Source: an uncultured Pseudomonadota bacterium (GTDB lineage: Bacteria > Pseudomonadota > Alphaproteobacteria > Rs-D84). Taken from it: a DNA stretch of 38,449 nt. The notes under the pieces are model-generated. The model was not told the DNA's origin, made no database searches, and was given only the letters and a program-made list of their open reading frames with translations. Below, piece by piece: positions 8,345 to 15,319 of this stretch. The stretch is taken from assembly GCA_947169505.1 (NCBI GenBank), contig CAMVPZ010000001.1:1-38449 (forward strand), given 5' to 3'. The translations under genes were made by a program, and so were the position numbers. The number at the start of each line of letters is the position of its first letter. Position 1 is the first letter of the stretch.

Positions 8345-9204
8345 AAATTGGTGTTTTTGGTGCTGGCGCATGGGGGACAGCATTGGCTTATACATGTGCA
8401 AAATCTGGTAATACGGTTATCCATTGGGGTTATAATGGTGTCTTTGATGAAATGGATGGCGTGGCAAGACCTGGTGATGTATCGAGAACAGATAATATGG
8501 AAGATTTAAGAGATTGCGAATATTGGTTGATTGTGACACCTGCTGCATTTTTTCGTGAAACAGCACAAAAAATGCGCACAGTTTACATGGGACAACCAAT
8601 TTTAATTTGCACCAAAGGTATGGAAGCAAAAAGCGGCGAATTTATGTCTGAAATTTTAAAAACAGAAATTCCAGAATGTAAAAACATCGGCGTTTTATCG
8701 GGTCCGCAATTCGCACGTGAAGTTGCAAATGGTATTCCAACAGGATCTACATTGGCCGGCGATGAAAAGGTCAGGGCAGGGGGACACTCCGCATTATCTG
8801 CACTTTATTTACAAGACAGTGACGACATTATTGGAACGCAACTTTGCGGTGTTGGTAAAAACGCAGTCTCTTTGATTTCTGGATTTTTGACGGTTAAATC
8901 AAATGGCGAAAACGAACGTGCATTAATGTTTACACGTGCATGGGATGAAATTGTCGAATTGGGTGTAAAAATGGGCGCAGAATGCGGAACTTTCTTGGGA
9001 TTGTGCGGGATAGGGGATTTATTTTTATCCGCAACGTCACCAACCAGTCGTAATTTTTCAGCCGGCATGTCTATTGCACGTGGTGAAGAATATACCGGAA
9101 CAGTCGAAGGTATATTCGCCCTGAACGGCTTAATCCGCCGTGCAGAGCAATTACATAACAAAACACCAGTGTTGATTGAAATGAAAGAAAAAATGAAAAT
9201 TTAA
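8341..9204 (+). CDS. gpsA: Glycerol-3-phosphate dehydrogenase [NAD(P)+]
   Basis: Reduces dihydroxyacetone phosphate to sn-glycerol-3-phosphate for phospholipid synthesis, in the cytosol. The dinucleotide-binding GAGAWGTA lies at 7-14. ICTKGMEAKSGEFMSEI and LSGPQFAREVANGIPTG are classic, the catalytic lysine sits in GVGKNAVSL (K173), and GLCGIGDLFLSATSPTSRNFSAG (about 220-242) binds substrate. At 287 aa it is about 40 residues shorter than usual, mostly between the first Rossmann strand and VTPAAFFRET, where the normal YLPG-containing loop is reduced. The start overlaps the TPR gene stop, and a terminator follows. Confidence 0.94.
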   Translation: MKIGVFGAGAWGTALAYTCAKSGNTVIHWGYNGVFDEMDGVARPGDVSRTDNMEDLRDCEYWLIVTPAAFFRETAQKMRTVYMGQPILICTKGMEAKSGEFMSEILKTEIPECKNIGVLSGPQFAREVANGIPTGSTLAGDEKVRAGGHSALSALYLQDSDDIIGTQLCGVGKNAVSLISGFLTVKSNGENERALMFTRAWDEIVELGVKMGAECGTFLGLCGIGDLFLSATSPTSRNFSAGMSIARGEEYTGTVEGIFALNGLIRRAEQLHNKTPVLIEMKEKMKI

Positions 9205-9214
9205 ACTGTAATAT

Positions 9215-9243
9215 AAAGCCTGGCATACATTCCGGGCTTTTTT
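9215..9243 (+). terminator. Terminator after gpsA
   Basis: A 9-bp stem AAAGCCTGG (9215-9223)/CCGGGCTTT (9232-9240) with one T-G pair and an 8-nt loop, followed by a T run. It ends the TPR-gpsA unit just before the pnp promoter. Confidence 0.88.
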
Positions 9244-9244
9244 G

Positions 9245-9272
9245 TTGCAAATGAATAAAATTATTTTATAAT
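9245..9272 (+). promoter_or_regulatory. pnp promoter
   Basis: TTGCAA (9245-9250) and a consensus TATAAT (9267-9272) with a 16-bp spacer. The predicted transcript starts near 9279, a few bases before the leader hairpin. Confidence 0.68.
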
Positions 9273-9284
9273 TCACCAAGGTGT

Positions 9285-9356
9285 TGCGAAGAAGGAATTG
9301 TTCTTTCTTGTATTTGAAAGTCAAAAGAATACAAAAACGAATAATTTTTCTTCGCA
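9285..9356 (+). promoter_or_regulatory. Long hairpin in the pnp 5' leader
   Basis: The outer arms TGCGAAGAA (9285-9293) and TTCTTCGCA (9348-9356) pair perfectly. Inside, AATTGTTCTTTCTTGTATT (9296-9314) pairs with 9328-9346, leaving two mismatches and one G-U. The apical loop is about 13 nt. The stem spans nearly the whole leader between promoter and gene. In E. coli a leader stem of pnp mRNA is cut by RNase III and PNPase then represses its own mRNA; this looks like the same kind of control. Confidence 0.7.
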
Positions 9357-9389
9357 TAAATAATGAACAAACAAAAAATGGAGAAATAT

Positions 9390-11555
9390 ATGTTTGGTAT
9401 TTTTAAAAAAGGCGAAGAACATGTTTTAAATAAACCTGTTGCTATTGAATTTCAATATGGTGGTGAAACTGTTCGTTTGGAAACCGGCCGTTATGCAAAA
9501 CAGGCAACTGGCGCAGTAATGGCAACAATGGGACAAACCATGGTATTGGCAACTGTGTGTGCTGAAAAAACTGCGGTCGAAGGGCAAGATTTCTTTCCGT
9601 TAACCGTTGATTATCAAGAAAAATATGCTTCATCTGGTCGTATTCCAGGATCACGCGATAGACGTGAAGGCAAAGCAAGTGTTAACGAAACATTGACTGC
9701 ACGTCTTATCGACAGACCTATACGTCCTTTGTTCCCAGAAACCTTTAAAAACAAAGTACAAATTATTGCCCAGGTTTTTTCTTATGACAAAAAAAATCAA
9801 CCTGATATTTTGGCGATGATTGCGTCCAGTGCTGCATTGGCAATATCTGGGGTTCCTTTTGCTGGACCAATTGGTGCTGCACGTGTTGGTTATCGTGATG
9901 GACAATATGTTTTGAATCCATCGAAAAAAGAAGTTGAAGATTCTCAAATGGATTTGGTTGTTGCTGCGACCAAAGACGGTGTTTTAATGGTTGAATCTGA
10001 AATCGGTGAATTGGACGAAAAAACAACACTTGGCGCTGTTAAATTCGGTTTTGATCAACAACAAACTGTCATCAAAGCAATTAATGATTTCGTTAAAAAG
10101 GCTGGCAAAGAACGTTGGGCTACGCCTGAAAACACCGAAGAATATGTAATAATGCAGAAAGATTTTGAACAATTTGCAAATGAAATCACAGACGCATTAT
10201 TAATCAAAGAAAAATTACTTCGTCTTGATACGTTGGCTGAAATTCATGCCAAAGCAAAGGCCAGAATCCCGGAATTATTCCCGGAAACAACAACGGCAAT
10301 GTCAACATTGGAATCATGGGCTGATGAAATTATCGAAAATATAACTGCACGTATTATGCGTGGAAATATTTTGGCGGGCAAACCTCGTATTGATGGCCGT
10401 GATACAAAAACTGTACGTCCAATTGAAATCGAATTGGGTGTATTACCACGTGCACATGGTTCTGCTTTGTTTACTCGTGGTGAAACCCAGGCTTTGGTTT
10501 CATTGACATTGGGTGGTGGCAAAGATGCTTTGCCAATTGAATCTTTGGATGGCGACAGTGAACGTGATTTCATTTTGAATTATAATTTCCCTGGATTTTC
10601 AGTCGGTGAAGCCAAAGGTTTAAAAGCCCCAGGTCGTCGCGAATTGGGACATGGTAATTTGGCATGGCGTGCGGTTCATCCAATGATCCCAACACGCAGC
10701 GAATTCGACTATGTCATCCGTATTTGCAGCGATATTTTGGAATCAAACGGTTCTTCATCAATGGCAACAACTTGTGGTGCAACATTGGCTATGATGGACG
10801 GTGGCGTTCCAATGAAAAGACCGGTTGCTGGTATCGCTATGGGATTGATAAAAGAGGGCGCAGAATATGCAATTTTGACCGATATTTTGGGTGATGAAGA
10901 CCATTTGGGCGACATGGATTTCAAAGTGACAGGAACAGATCGTGGTATTACAGCATTGCAAATGGATATCAAAATCACATCTATTACTTTTGAAATTATG
11001 GAACACGCATTGGCCCAGGCTAAAGATGGTCGTATGCACATTTTGGGCAAAATTGAAAAAGCAATCAAAGAACCACGTAAAACTTTGTCTGAATTCGCAC
11101 CGCAAAGTTATGCTATGAAAATCAATCCGGACAAAATCCGTGATGTGATTGGCAAAGGTGGCTCTGTGATTCAGGCATTAACACGTGAAACAAACACTCA
11201 AATCGAATTAGAAGATGATGGGTCTATCAAAATCATGGGGGCCGACAAAGACGATGTAGATGAAGCAATAAAACGCATCAAAGAAATCGTTGCAGAACCA
11301 GAAATAGGCGAAATCTATGAAGGTGAAGTCAGTGGTATCAAAGATTTTGGTTTGTTTGTGAAAATCATGAAAAACTTTGAATCCATGGTTCATATTTCTG
11401 AAATCACTGGTGAAAGATTGGCAAAAATCGAAGATGCAAAACTTAACATCGGTGATAAAGTTTTTGTTCGTTATATGGGTATGGATAAACGTGGCAAAAC
11501 ACGTATGTCTATGGTTGGTATCGACCAAAAAACTGGAAAAGAAATCAAAAAATAA
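9390..11555 (+). CDS. pnp: Polyribonucleotide nucleotidyltransferase (PNPase)
   Basis: 3'-5' phosphorolytic exoribonuclease of mRNA decay. Two RNase PH-like domains are clear: the first has SGRIPGSRDRREGK and ARLIDRPIRPLFP, the second has GRDTKTVRPIEIELGVLPR, GDSERDFILNYNFPGFSVGE and GDEDHLGDMDFKVTGT. A KH domain (PDKIRDVIGKGGSVIQALT) and an S1 domain (GEIYEGEVSGIKDFGLFVK) form the C-terminus. I start at ATG 9390 because GGAG lies 6 nt before it. ATG 9363 is also in frame and would add nine residues. The 721-aa length is normal. The leader hairpin suggests autoregulation. rpsO, the usual upstream neighbour, is absent here. Confidence 0.97.
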   Translation: MFGIFKKGEEHVLNKPVAIEFQYGGETVRLETGRYAKQATGAVMATMGQTMVLATVCAEKTAVEGQDFFPLTVDYQEKYASSGRIPGSRDRREGKASVNETLTARLIDRPIRPLFPETFKNKVQIIAQVFSYDKKNQPDILAMIASSAALAISGVPFAGPIGAARVGYRDGQYVLNPSKKEVEDSQMDLVVAATKDGVLMVESEIGELDEKTTLGAVKFGFDQQQTVIKAINDFVKKAGKERWATPENTEEYVIMQKDFEQFANEITDALLIKEKLLRLDTLAEIHAKAKARIPELFPETTTAMSTLESWADEIIENITARIMRGNILAGKPRIDGRDTKTVRPIEIELGVLPRAHGSALFTRGETQALVSLTLGGGKDALPIESLDGDSERDFILNYNFPGFSVGEAKGLKAPGRRELGHGNLAWRAVHPMIPTRSEFDYVIRICSDILESNGSSSMATTCGATLAMMDGGVPMKRPVAGIAMGLIKEGAEYAILTDILGDEDHLGDMDFKVTGTDRGITALQMDIKITSITFEIMEHALAQAKDGRMHILGKIEKAIKEPRKTLSEFAPQSYAMKINPDKIRDVIGKGGSVIQALTRETNTQIELEDDGSIKIMGADKDDVDEAIKRIKEIVAEPEIGEIYEGEVSGIKDFGLFVKIMKNFESMVHISEITGERLAKIEDAKLNIGDKVFVRYMGMDKRGKTRMSMVGIDQKTGKEIKK

Positions 11556-11563
11556 ATTTGAAA

Positions 11564-11590
11564 TAATTGGGCGATTTATTCGCCCAATTA
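11564..11590 (+). other. Intercistronic hairpin pnp-ybaB
   Basis: A perfect 11-bp stem TAATTGGGCGA (11564-11574)/TCGCCCAATTA (11580-11590) with a 5-nt loop, 8 nt after the pnp stop. There is no T run after it, so it is more likely an mRNA-stabilising or processing hairpin than a strong terminator. Confidence 0.7.
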
Positions 11591-11615
11591 ATTAATGAAA
11601 TAAAAGGAATTCCCA

Positions 11616-11909
11616 ATGGATATGGAATCTTTGATGGCCCAAGCCCAAGATTTACAAACAAAAATATCATCTGCCCAAGATGAATTGGCAAAAATGCACG
11701 TCAAAGGCATTGCAGAAAACGGTTTAGTTGTTATTGATATGACCGGCAAATATGATGTTGTGTCTGTTAATATTCATGACAATGCTTTGTCTTTGGGGGC
11801 TGATAAAGTTGCAGAATTGGTATTAAATGCATACCAAGATGCAAAATCCAAAGCAGATGTTTTAATTGATAAAACGATGTCTGCAATAACCGGTGGATTG
11901 AATATGTAA
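11616..11909 (+). CDS. ybaB: YbaB/EbfC family nucleoid-associated protein
   Basis: Small dimeric DNA-binding protein of the YbaB/EbfC family. The 97-aa sequence starts with the family-typical helix (MESLMAQAQDLQTKISSAQDEL), has strands around GLVVIDMTGKYDVVSVNI, and ends with a helix leading to a short Gly-rich end. The ribosome site AAAGGAA lies about 9 nt before ATG 11616. In many bacteria ybaB sits between dnaX and recR; here it follows pnp while dnaX is about 15 kb away. It was probably transcribed with pnp through the hairpin. Confidence 0.9.
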   Translation: MDMESLMAQAQDLQTKISSAQDELAKMHVKGIAENGLVVIDMTGKYDVVSVNIHDNALSLGADKVAELVLNAYQDAKSKADVLIDKTMSAITGGLNM

Positions 11910-11950
11910 TAAAATTTTTTGATAAAAAATAAACACAATCTGTTTGTGAT

Positions 11951-12054
11951 GGTCCGCTTTCATTCACGATATTCATTACAGCGAGACATCCATTTCTCTA
12001 ACTCTACATCTCGCCCGGCAAAGCCTATCTCGCTGTAGCGTAAGCGAAAGTGGA
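11951..12054. repeat. Palindromic GC-richer element next to tRNA-Val
   Basis: An approximately 105-bp stretch bounded by imperfect inverted repeats. The innermost 10 bases TACAGCGAGA (11977-11986) and TCTCGCTGTA (12028-12037) are exact. Outside them, 16-nt arms starting TCCGCTTTC (left) and, in reverse complement, TCCACTTTC (right) match at 12 of 16 positions, with all differences transitions. The centre holds a small GGC-AAA-GCC hairpin and two ATCTCGC repeats. Base composition is visibly richer in G+C than the flanks, and no ORF of note is present. The right end touches the CCA end of tRNA-Val. It looks like a MITE or REP-like element or an integration remnant. Confidence 0.55.
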
Positions 12055-12131
12055 TGGTGGACGTTAAGGGACTTGAACCCCTGACCCTCTGCGTGTAAAG
12101 CAGATGCTCTAGCCAACTGAGCTAAACGTCC
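12055..12131 (-). tRNA. tRNA-Val (UAC)
   Basis: On the minus strand the acceptor stem GGACGTT (12125-12131) pairs with AACGTCC (12059-12065). Then come discriminator A and an encoded CCA (12055-12057). The D arm contains TAGCTCAGTTGG, the anticodon loop is TTTACAC with anticodon TAC (12095-12097), and the T loop is GTTCAAGTC. The 77-nt cloverleaf is complete. Confidence 0.97.
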
Positions 12132-12143
12132 AAAGCGGTTTTA

Positions 12144-12171
12144 ATATTACCTTATTTTTTTTATTTGTCCA
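12144..12171 (-). promoter_or_regulatory. tRNA-Val promoter
   Basis: On the minus strand TGGACA (12166-12171) and TAATAT (12144-12149) with a 16-bp spacer, about 13 bp before the mature tRNA 5' end. Reasonable match, unproven. Confidence 0.5.
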
Positions 12172-12188
12172 GAAAAAATTATTCATGT

Positions 12189-12228
12189 TTGCGCTAATAT
12201 GCAAAATATGATACAATACCTGTATCAT
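12189..12228 (+). promoter_or_regulatory. Promoter overlapped by a perfect dyad (operator candidate)
   Basis: TTGCGC (12189-12194), a 17-bp spacer and TACAAT (12212-12217). A perfect 8-5-8 inverted repeat, ATGATACA (12208-12215) and TGTATCAT (12221-12228), covers the -10 and the start site. Such a placement is typical for a repressor operator. The ribosome site AGGAGG (12239-12244) follows, 8 nt before a GTG start. Confidence 0.65.
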
Positions 12229-12252
12229 AAATGAACCTAGGAGGATTTTTCC

Positions 12253-12660
12253 GTGAAAAAATATTTGATACCATTGATGATTATTATTGGTTTTTCATAT
12301 AATGCAGATGCAGCAGTCAAAGTAAAAAATAATACCGCCAACAGATATCAAGAATCTTTTGATGGATATGAAATCAAGGGTGGCGAAGGAGAAATTGACG
12401 ACAGCGAAGCCATTGCAATATTGGAAAACGATATTCGTATTTTGGACGAAGAAATCGCTAAATGTAAAAAACAAAAGAAAGGTTGGATTGCCGCCACTGT
12501 GATTGGGGCGGCAGGTGTTGTTGCGACTGGAACTGCTGCTGCGGTTCAAGGTGTAAAAATAAGTGATAAAAAGACTGATTTACAAGATAAACAGGCCGAA
12601 TTGAAAGACAAGAAAGCAGAATTGGCAGAAATAAAAAAACAAAATAATGATGCAAAATAA
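12253..12660 (+). CDS. Secreted coiled-coil protein, short paralog
   Basis: Unrecognised 135-aa protein. A Sec signal peptide (MKKYLIPLMIIIGFSYNADA, cleavage probably after ADA) is followed by an acidic region and a helix ending in a lone Cys (IAKC, about residue 72). Next is a stretch of small and hydrophobic residues (GWIAATVIGAAGVVATGTAAAV, about 78-99) that could span or insert into a membrane. A charged heptad-like coiled coil ends the protein (DKKTDLQDKQAELKDKKAEL). The start is GTG 12253, fixed by AGGAGG at 8 nt. Twelve nt separate it from the next gene, which shares the same layout, so they are a paralogous operon. The function is unknown. Confidence 0.7.
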   Translation: MKKYLIPLMIIIGFSYNADAAVKVKNNTANRYQESFDGYEIKGGEGEIDDSEAIAILENDIRILDEEIAKCKKQKKGWIAATVIGAAGVVATGTAAAVQGVKISDKKTDLQDKQAELKDKKAELAEIKKQNNDAK

Positions 12661-12672
12661 TAGGAAATCAAA

Positions 12673-13437
12673 ATGAAAAAATATTTCTTAATCGGTATAA
12701 TTATGGCAATAGTTCCAAACATATGTTTTGGGGCTAGCGCACGTTTTACACAATTGGCCCGTGAAAAAGAACGCAAAATGGCGGAATTGGAAAAATGCAT
12801 GGGCTCTACCAAGGGATTAAAGATAGCGGGAATATCAACATTGGGATTGTCTGCGGTTGGTGTTGCGGCAAATGTGGTCGAAGCCAAAAAGATAAAAGAT
12901 TATGACAGCAGTATTGAATCAACCCAACAACAAATAGAAAAAACCAAAACGGAAATAAATAAAAAAACCGATGAATTACAAAAAAAATCATCGGCAGGAC
13001 AAACAAGCGACGAATCAACAGACAATTATGATGAAAATATCGTTGGTGTCGCATTTCTACACAATGGAACATGCCGGGTATATACTGAAAATCATAAGTG
13101 GAATGATGTTGACGAAACACAATGTTCTAAAAACCTGTCCAAAGGGTCATGGCTTGTAAAAAAAGATAGCGAATCTATCAATGGAGACTCAACGTGTGCC
13201 TCAAATGGCATGGACTTAGAGTTTGGTGCAACCGGCACCCCAAATTACAGCCCAGTTGGCGTTGGTGAATACTGTTGGTGCAAGATAAATTCTGGGCCTG
13301 GTACATCTAACGATTGGATATTAAGTACTGATGCTATAAACGGTATCCCAGATAAATGCAAAAATTATTGTGCACACAACTGTGCATACGCCGCATTGAA
13401 TAATAGTTTAGGCTTTAGTAATACACCAACTGAGTAA
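12673..13437 (+). CDS. Secreted coiled-coil protein with Cys-rich C-terminal domain
   Basis: Unrecognised 254-aa paralog of the preceding gene. It has a signal peptide (MKKYFLIGIIMAIVPNICFG), a helix ending in EKC (Cys42), a small-residue hydrophobic segment (KIAGISTLGLSAVGVAANVV, about 50-69) and a coiled coil (about 75-105). It also has a C-terminal domain of about 130 residues, absent from the neighbour, with eight cysteines including GEYCWCKI and CKNYCAHNC. That domain is probably disulfide-bonded and extracytoplasmic. Its ribosome site AGGAA lies inside the 12-nt gap after the first gene. A bidirectional terminator follows. Surface or cell-envelope location is inferred from the signal and cysteines only. 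Confidence 0.7.
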   Translation: MKKYFLIGIIMAIVPNICFGASARFTQLAREKERKMAELEKCMGSTKGLKIAGISTLGLSAVGVAANVVEAKKIKDYDSSIESTQQQIEKTKTEINKKTDELQKKSSAGQTSDESTDNYDENIVGVAFLHNGTCRVYTENHKWNDVDETQCSKNLSKGSWLVKKDSESINGDSTCASNGMDLEFGATGTPNYSPVGVGEYCWCKINSGPGTSNDWILSTDAINGIPDKCKNYCAHNCAYAALNNSLGFSNTPTE

Positions 13438-13442
13438 AAAAA

Positions 13443-13465
13443 CCGCCATTTTGGCGGTTTTTTTT
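13443..13465. terminator. Bidirectional terminator
   Basis: A 6-bp stem CCGCCA (13443-13448)/TGGCGG (13452-13457), extendable through flanking A/T pairs, is followed by eight T on the right and preceded by seven A on the left. It serves the coiled-coil pair (+) and the lptF operon (-), whose last stop codon lies inside the T run. Confidence 0.9.
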
Positions 13466-14222
13466 ATTTTTGTTTCATTTTTGCCCACAGATTTGCACGA
13501 TTGATATATGCACGTGCCATATCAACATCAAATTTCGGTTTTTCATCAAATAATGTTGCGGATTTTATGCGTCCTTCGGCATCTATCCATGTTTCATAAT
13601 TATTATCAACCAATGTCTTTATTTTATTCAAATTGCCGATTACATTTGTTGCAGACATGCCGCCACTGTATCCCATTGGATGTGTTTCATATATTGGCTT
13701 TTGCCAATTTTCTGCCGCAACCCCATTTCCACCAGATGCATCAAAAAGCAAAGAAAATTTCGCACCTGTTTTATGCAATTTTTTAATCGCATCTTTGGTA
13801 TTATTGTTATATTGAAATATAAATTCTTGATTTGGAAAACTTTGAATTATCTGTGCAACCACGCCCGGCTTTATATTTCCAGCTGTTTTTTGTGGCATGT
13901 TTAATTGTATGCGTTTAATAATACTTTCTTTGTCTTCATTTTTTAATCGTATCCATTCTATAATCGTATCAGGAATAATTCCACGTGCGCATATATCGTT
14001 TGCCCATTCTGCATTTACATGAATTGCCAAATTGATATTTTGAGTTTGATATGCAGCATTTAACAATTCATTAAACCATACATTACGTGGCATGCCATTT
14101 GACATTTTTGATGGATGACATTGAACAGCGATTTCCACATGTGGTAAACGTGATAATTCCATAATGGATTTTATCGAATTATGTTCTCTTGGGTCAGAGC
14201 AGGTGATATATTTTAATTTCAT
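13464..14222 (-). CDS. TIM-barrel protein resembling phosphoribosylanthranilate isomerase
   Basis: A 252-aa cytosolic protein with barrel-like alternation. Late motifs recall TrpF: LLFDASGGNG (about 172-181) and GYSGGMSATNVIGNL (about 195-209), followed by WIDAEGRIK, where PRAI has its phosphate-binding glycines and an Asp near the last strands. The N-terminal half (CSDPREHNSIKSIMELSRLPHVEIAVQ) differs from TrpF, and no other trp gene is near, so the substrate is unknown. The start is ATG 14220-14222 behind AAGGAAG, overlapping the rlmN stop by 4 nt (ATGA), so it is translationally coupled to rlmN. Pfam or fold searches would be decisive. Confidence 0.55.
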   Translation of the reverse strand: MKLKYITCSDPREHNSIKSIMELSRLPHVEIAVQCHPSKMSNGMPRNVWFNELLNAAYQTQNINLAIHVNAEWANDICARGIIPDTIIEWIRLKNEDKESIIKRIQLNMPQKTAGNIKPGVVAQIIQSFPNQEFIFQYNNNTKDAIKKLHKTGAKFSLLFDASGGNGVAAENWQKPIYETHPMGYSGGMSATNVIGNLNKIKTLVDNNYETWIDAEGRIKSATLFDEKPKFDVDMARAYINRANLWAKMKQK

Positions 14223-15319
14223 TTTTCTTCCTTTTTGTTTTTTAACCTTAATTGTCCACATGCAGAACCAATATCCGCCCCCCGTTCCCGTCTGATCCGT
14301 GTATGTATTCCGTTTTTTATTAAAATGTCTTGGAATCTGTGTACCGCATTGCCAGAAAGCGATGCAAAATCACGTTCGTCGACACTGTTCCATGGAATAA
14401 TGTTTACCATAACATTATGTCCACGTAATAATTCTACCAATTTTAACGCATGCTCATTTGACGCATTATAAGCCATCACAGAGCCGTTTTTGTCTTTAAC
14501 GCCCAACAATATATATTCAATCATTAATTGTCGATTATGGGCGCTTGAAAACGTAAACGCAGCATCTAAAACTTCGTTTAATTTATATTTATTGTTTATC
14601 GGCATAATTTTTGAACGCAATTCGTCATCCGGTGCATGCAAAGATATCGCCAAATTAATCGGTCGGCCCCATTTGTTTAATTCGTTTATTCCCGGCACTA
14701 TTCCACATGTAGAAACAGTTATTCTTCGCCAAGATATATTCAATTCATTATTTGCACGTTCTAAAAATCCAATAACATTTTCAGTGTTTTGCAAAGGTTC
14801 GCCGGTACCCATCACAACAATATGAGAAACATCACCATTATTCGGGTCACCATTTGGTTGTGTATCTTTTAATCTGTCGCCACGTAATTCCCATCTGGCA
14901 ACCAAAAGTTGCGCAAACATTTCATTAACTGTTAAATTGCGTTTAAGACCAAGCAGGGTAGATGCACAAAATTTACATCCCATGGCACAACCCGCCTGAC
15001 TTGATACACAAACACTGTTTCCGTATGTTGTCCGCATTAACACACATTCAATTTGTTCGCCGTCTTTTAATTCCAATAAAAATTTAGTTGTTTGATTATC
15101 AACACTTTCTAATTTTTTTACAATTTTAACCGGTAAAGTTTCAGCCACTTCATTTAATTTGCTTCGCAAATCTTCAGGCAAATTTTTCATAACATTAAAA
15201 TCAGGCGCACCACGATTCAACCATTCACGAATTTGTTTGGCACGAAATCGTGGCAAAGATAAATCTGTCACAAATTTTTCCAATTCACCATCTGTCAAAT
15301 TAAAAAGTATCGTTTTCAT
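14219..15319 (-). CDS. rlmN: 23S rRNA / tRNA adenine C2-methyltransferase RlmN
   Basis: Radical-SAM enzyme that methylates C2 of A2503 in 23S rRNA and A37 in some tRNAs. The CxxxCxxC cluster motif CAMGCKFC is at 111-118, preceded by the family-typical TTYGNSVCVSSQAG. Further family stretches are VVMGTGEPLQNTENV, ISWRRITVSTCGIVPGI and AISLHAPDDELRSKIMPIN. The second reactive cysteine, in GADIGSACGQL, is Cys354, close to the E. coli position. The 366-aa length is normal. It overlaps its neighbours by 4 nt at both ends. Identification is secure. Confidence 0.97.
   Translation of the reverse strand: MKTILFNLTDGELEKFVTDLSLPRFRAKQIREWLNRGAPDFNVMKNLPEDLRSKLNEVAETLPVKIVKKLESVDNQTTKFLLELKDGEQIECVLMRTTYGNSVCVSSQAGCAMGCKFCASTLLGLKRNLTVNEMFAQLLVARWELRGDRLKDTQPNGDPNNGDVSHIVVMGTGEPLQNTENVIGFLERANNELNISWRRITVSTCGIVPGINELNKWGRPINLAISLHAPDDELRSKIMPINNKYKLNEVLDAAFTFSSAHNRQLMIEYILLGVKDKNGSVMAYNASNEHALKLVELLRGHNVMVNIIPWNSVDERDFASLSGNAVHRFQDILIKNGIHTRIRRERGADIGSACGQLRLKNKKEEK

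Noticed and set aside
11564..11590. Hairpin after pnp as a rho-independent terminator
   Set aside because: The stem is strong but no T run follows, so ybaB is likely still transcribed; it is listed as an intercistronic hairpin instead.
11767..11976. Minus-strand open frame across ybaB and the palindromic element
   Set aside because: It is antisense to ybaB, has no ribosome site and shows no recognisable protein features.
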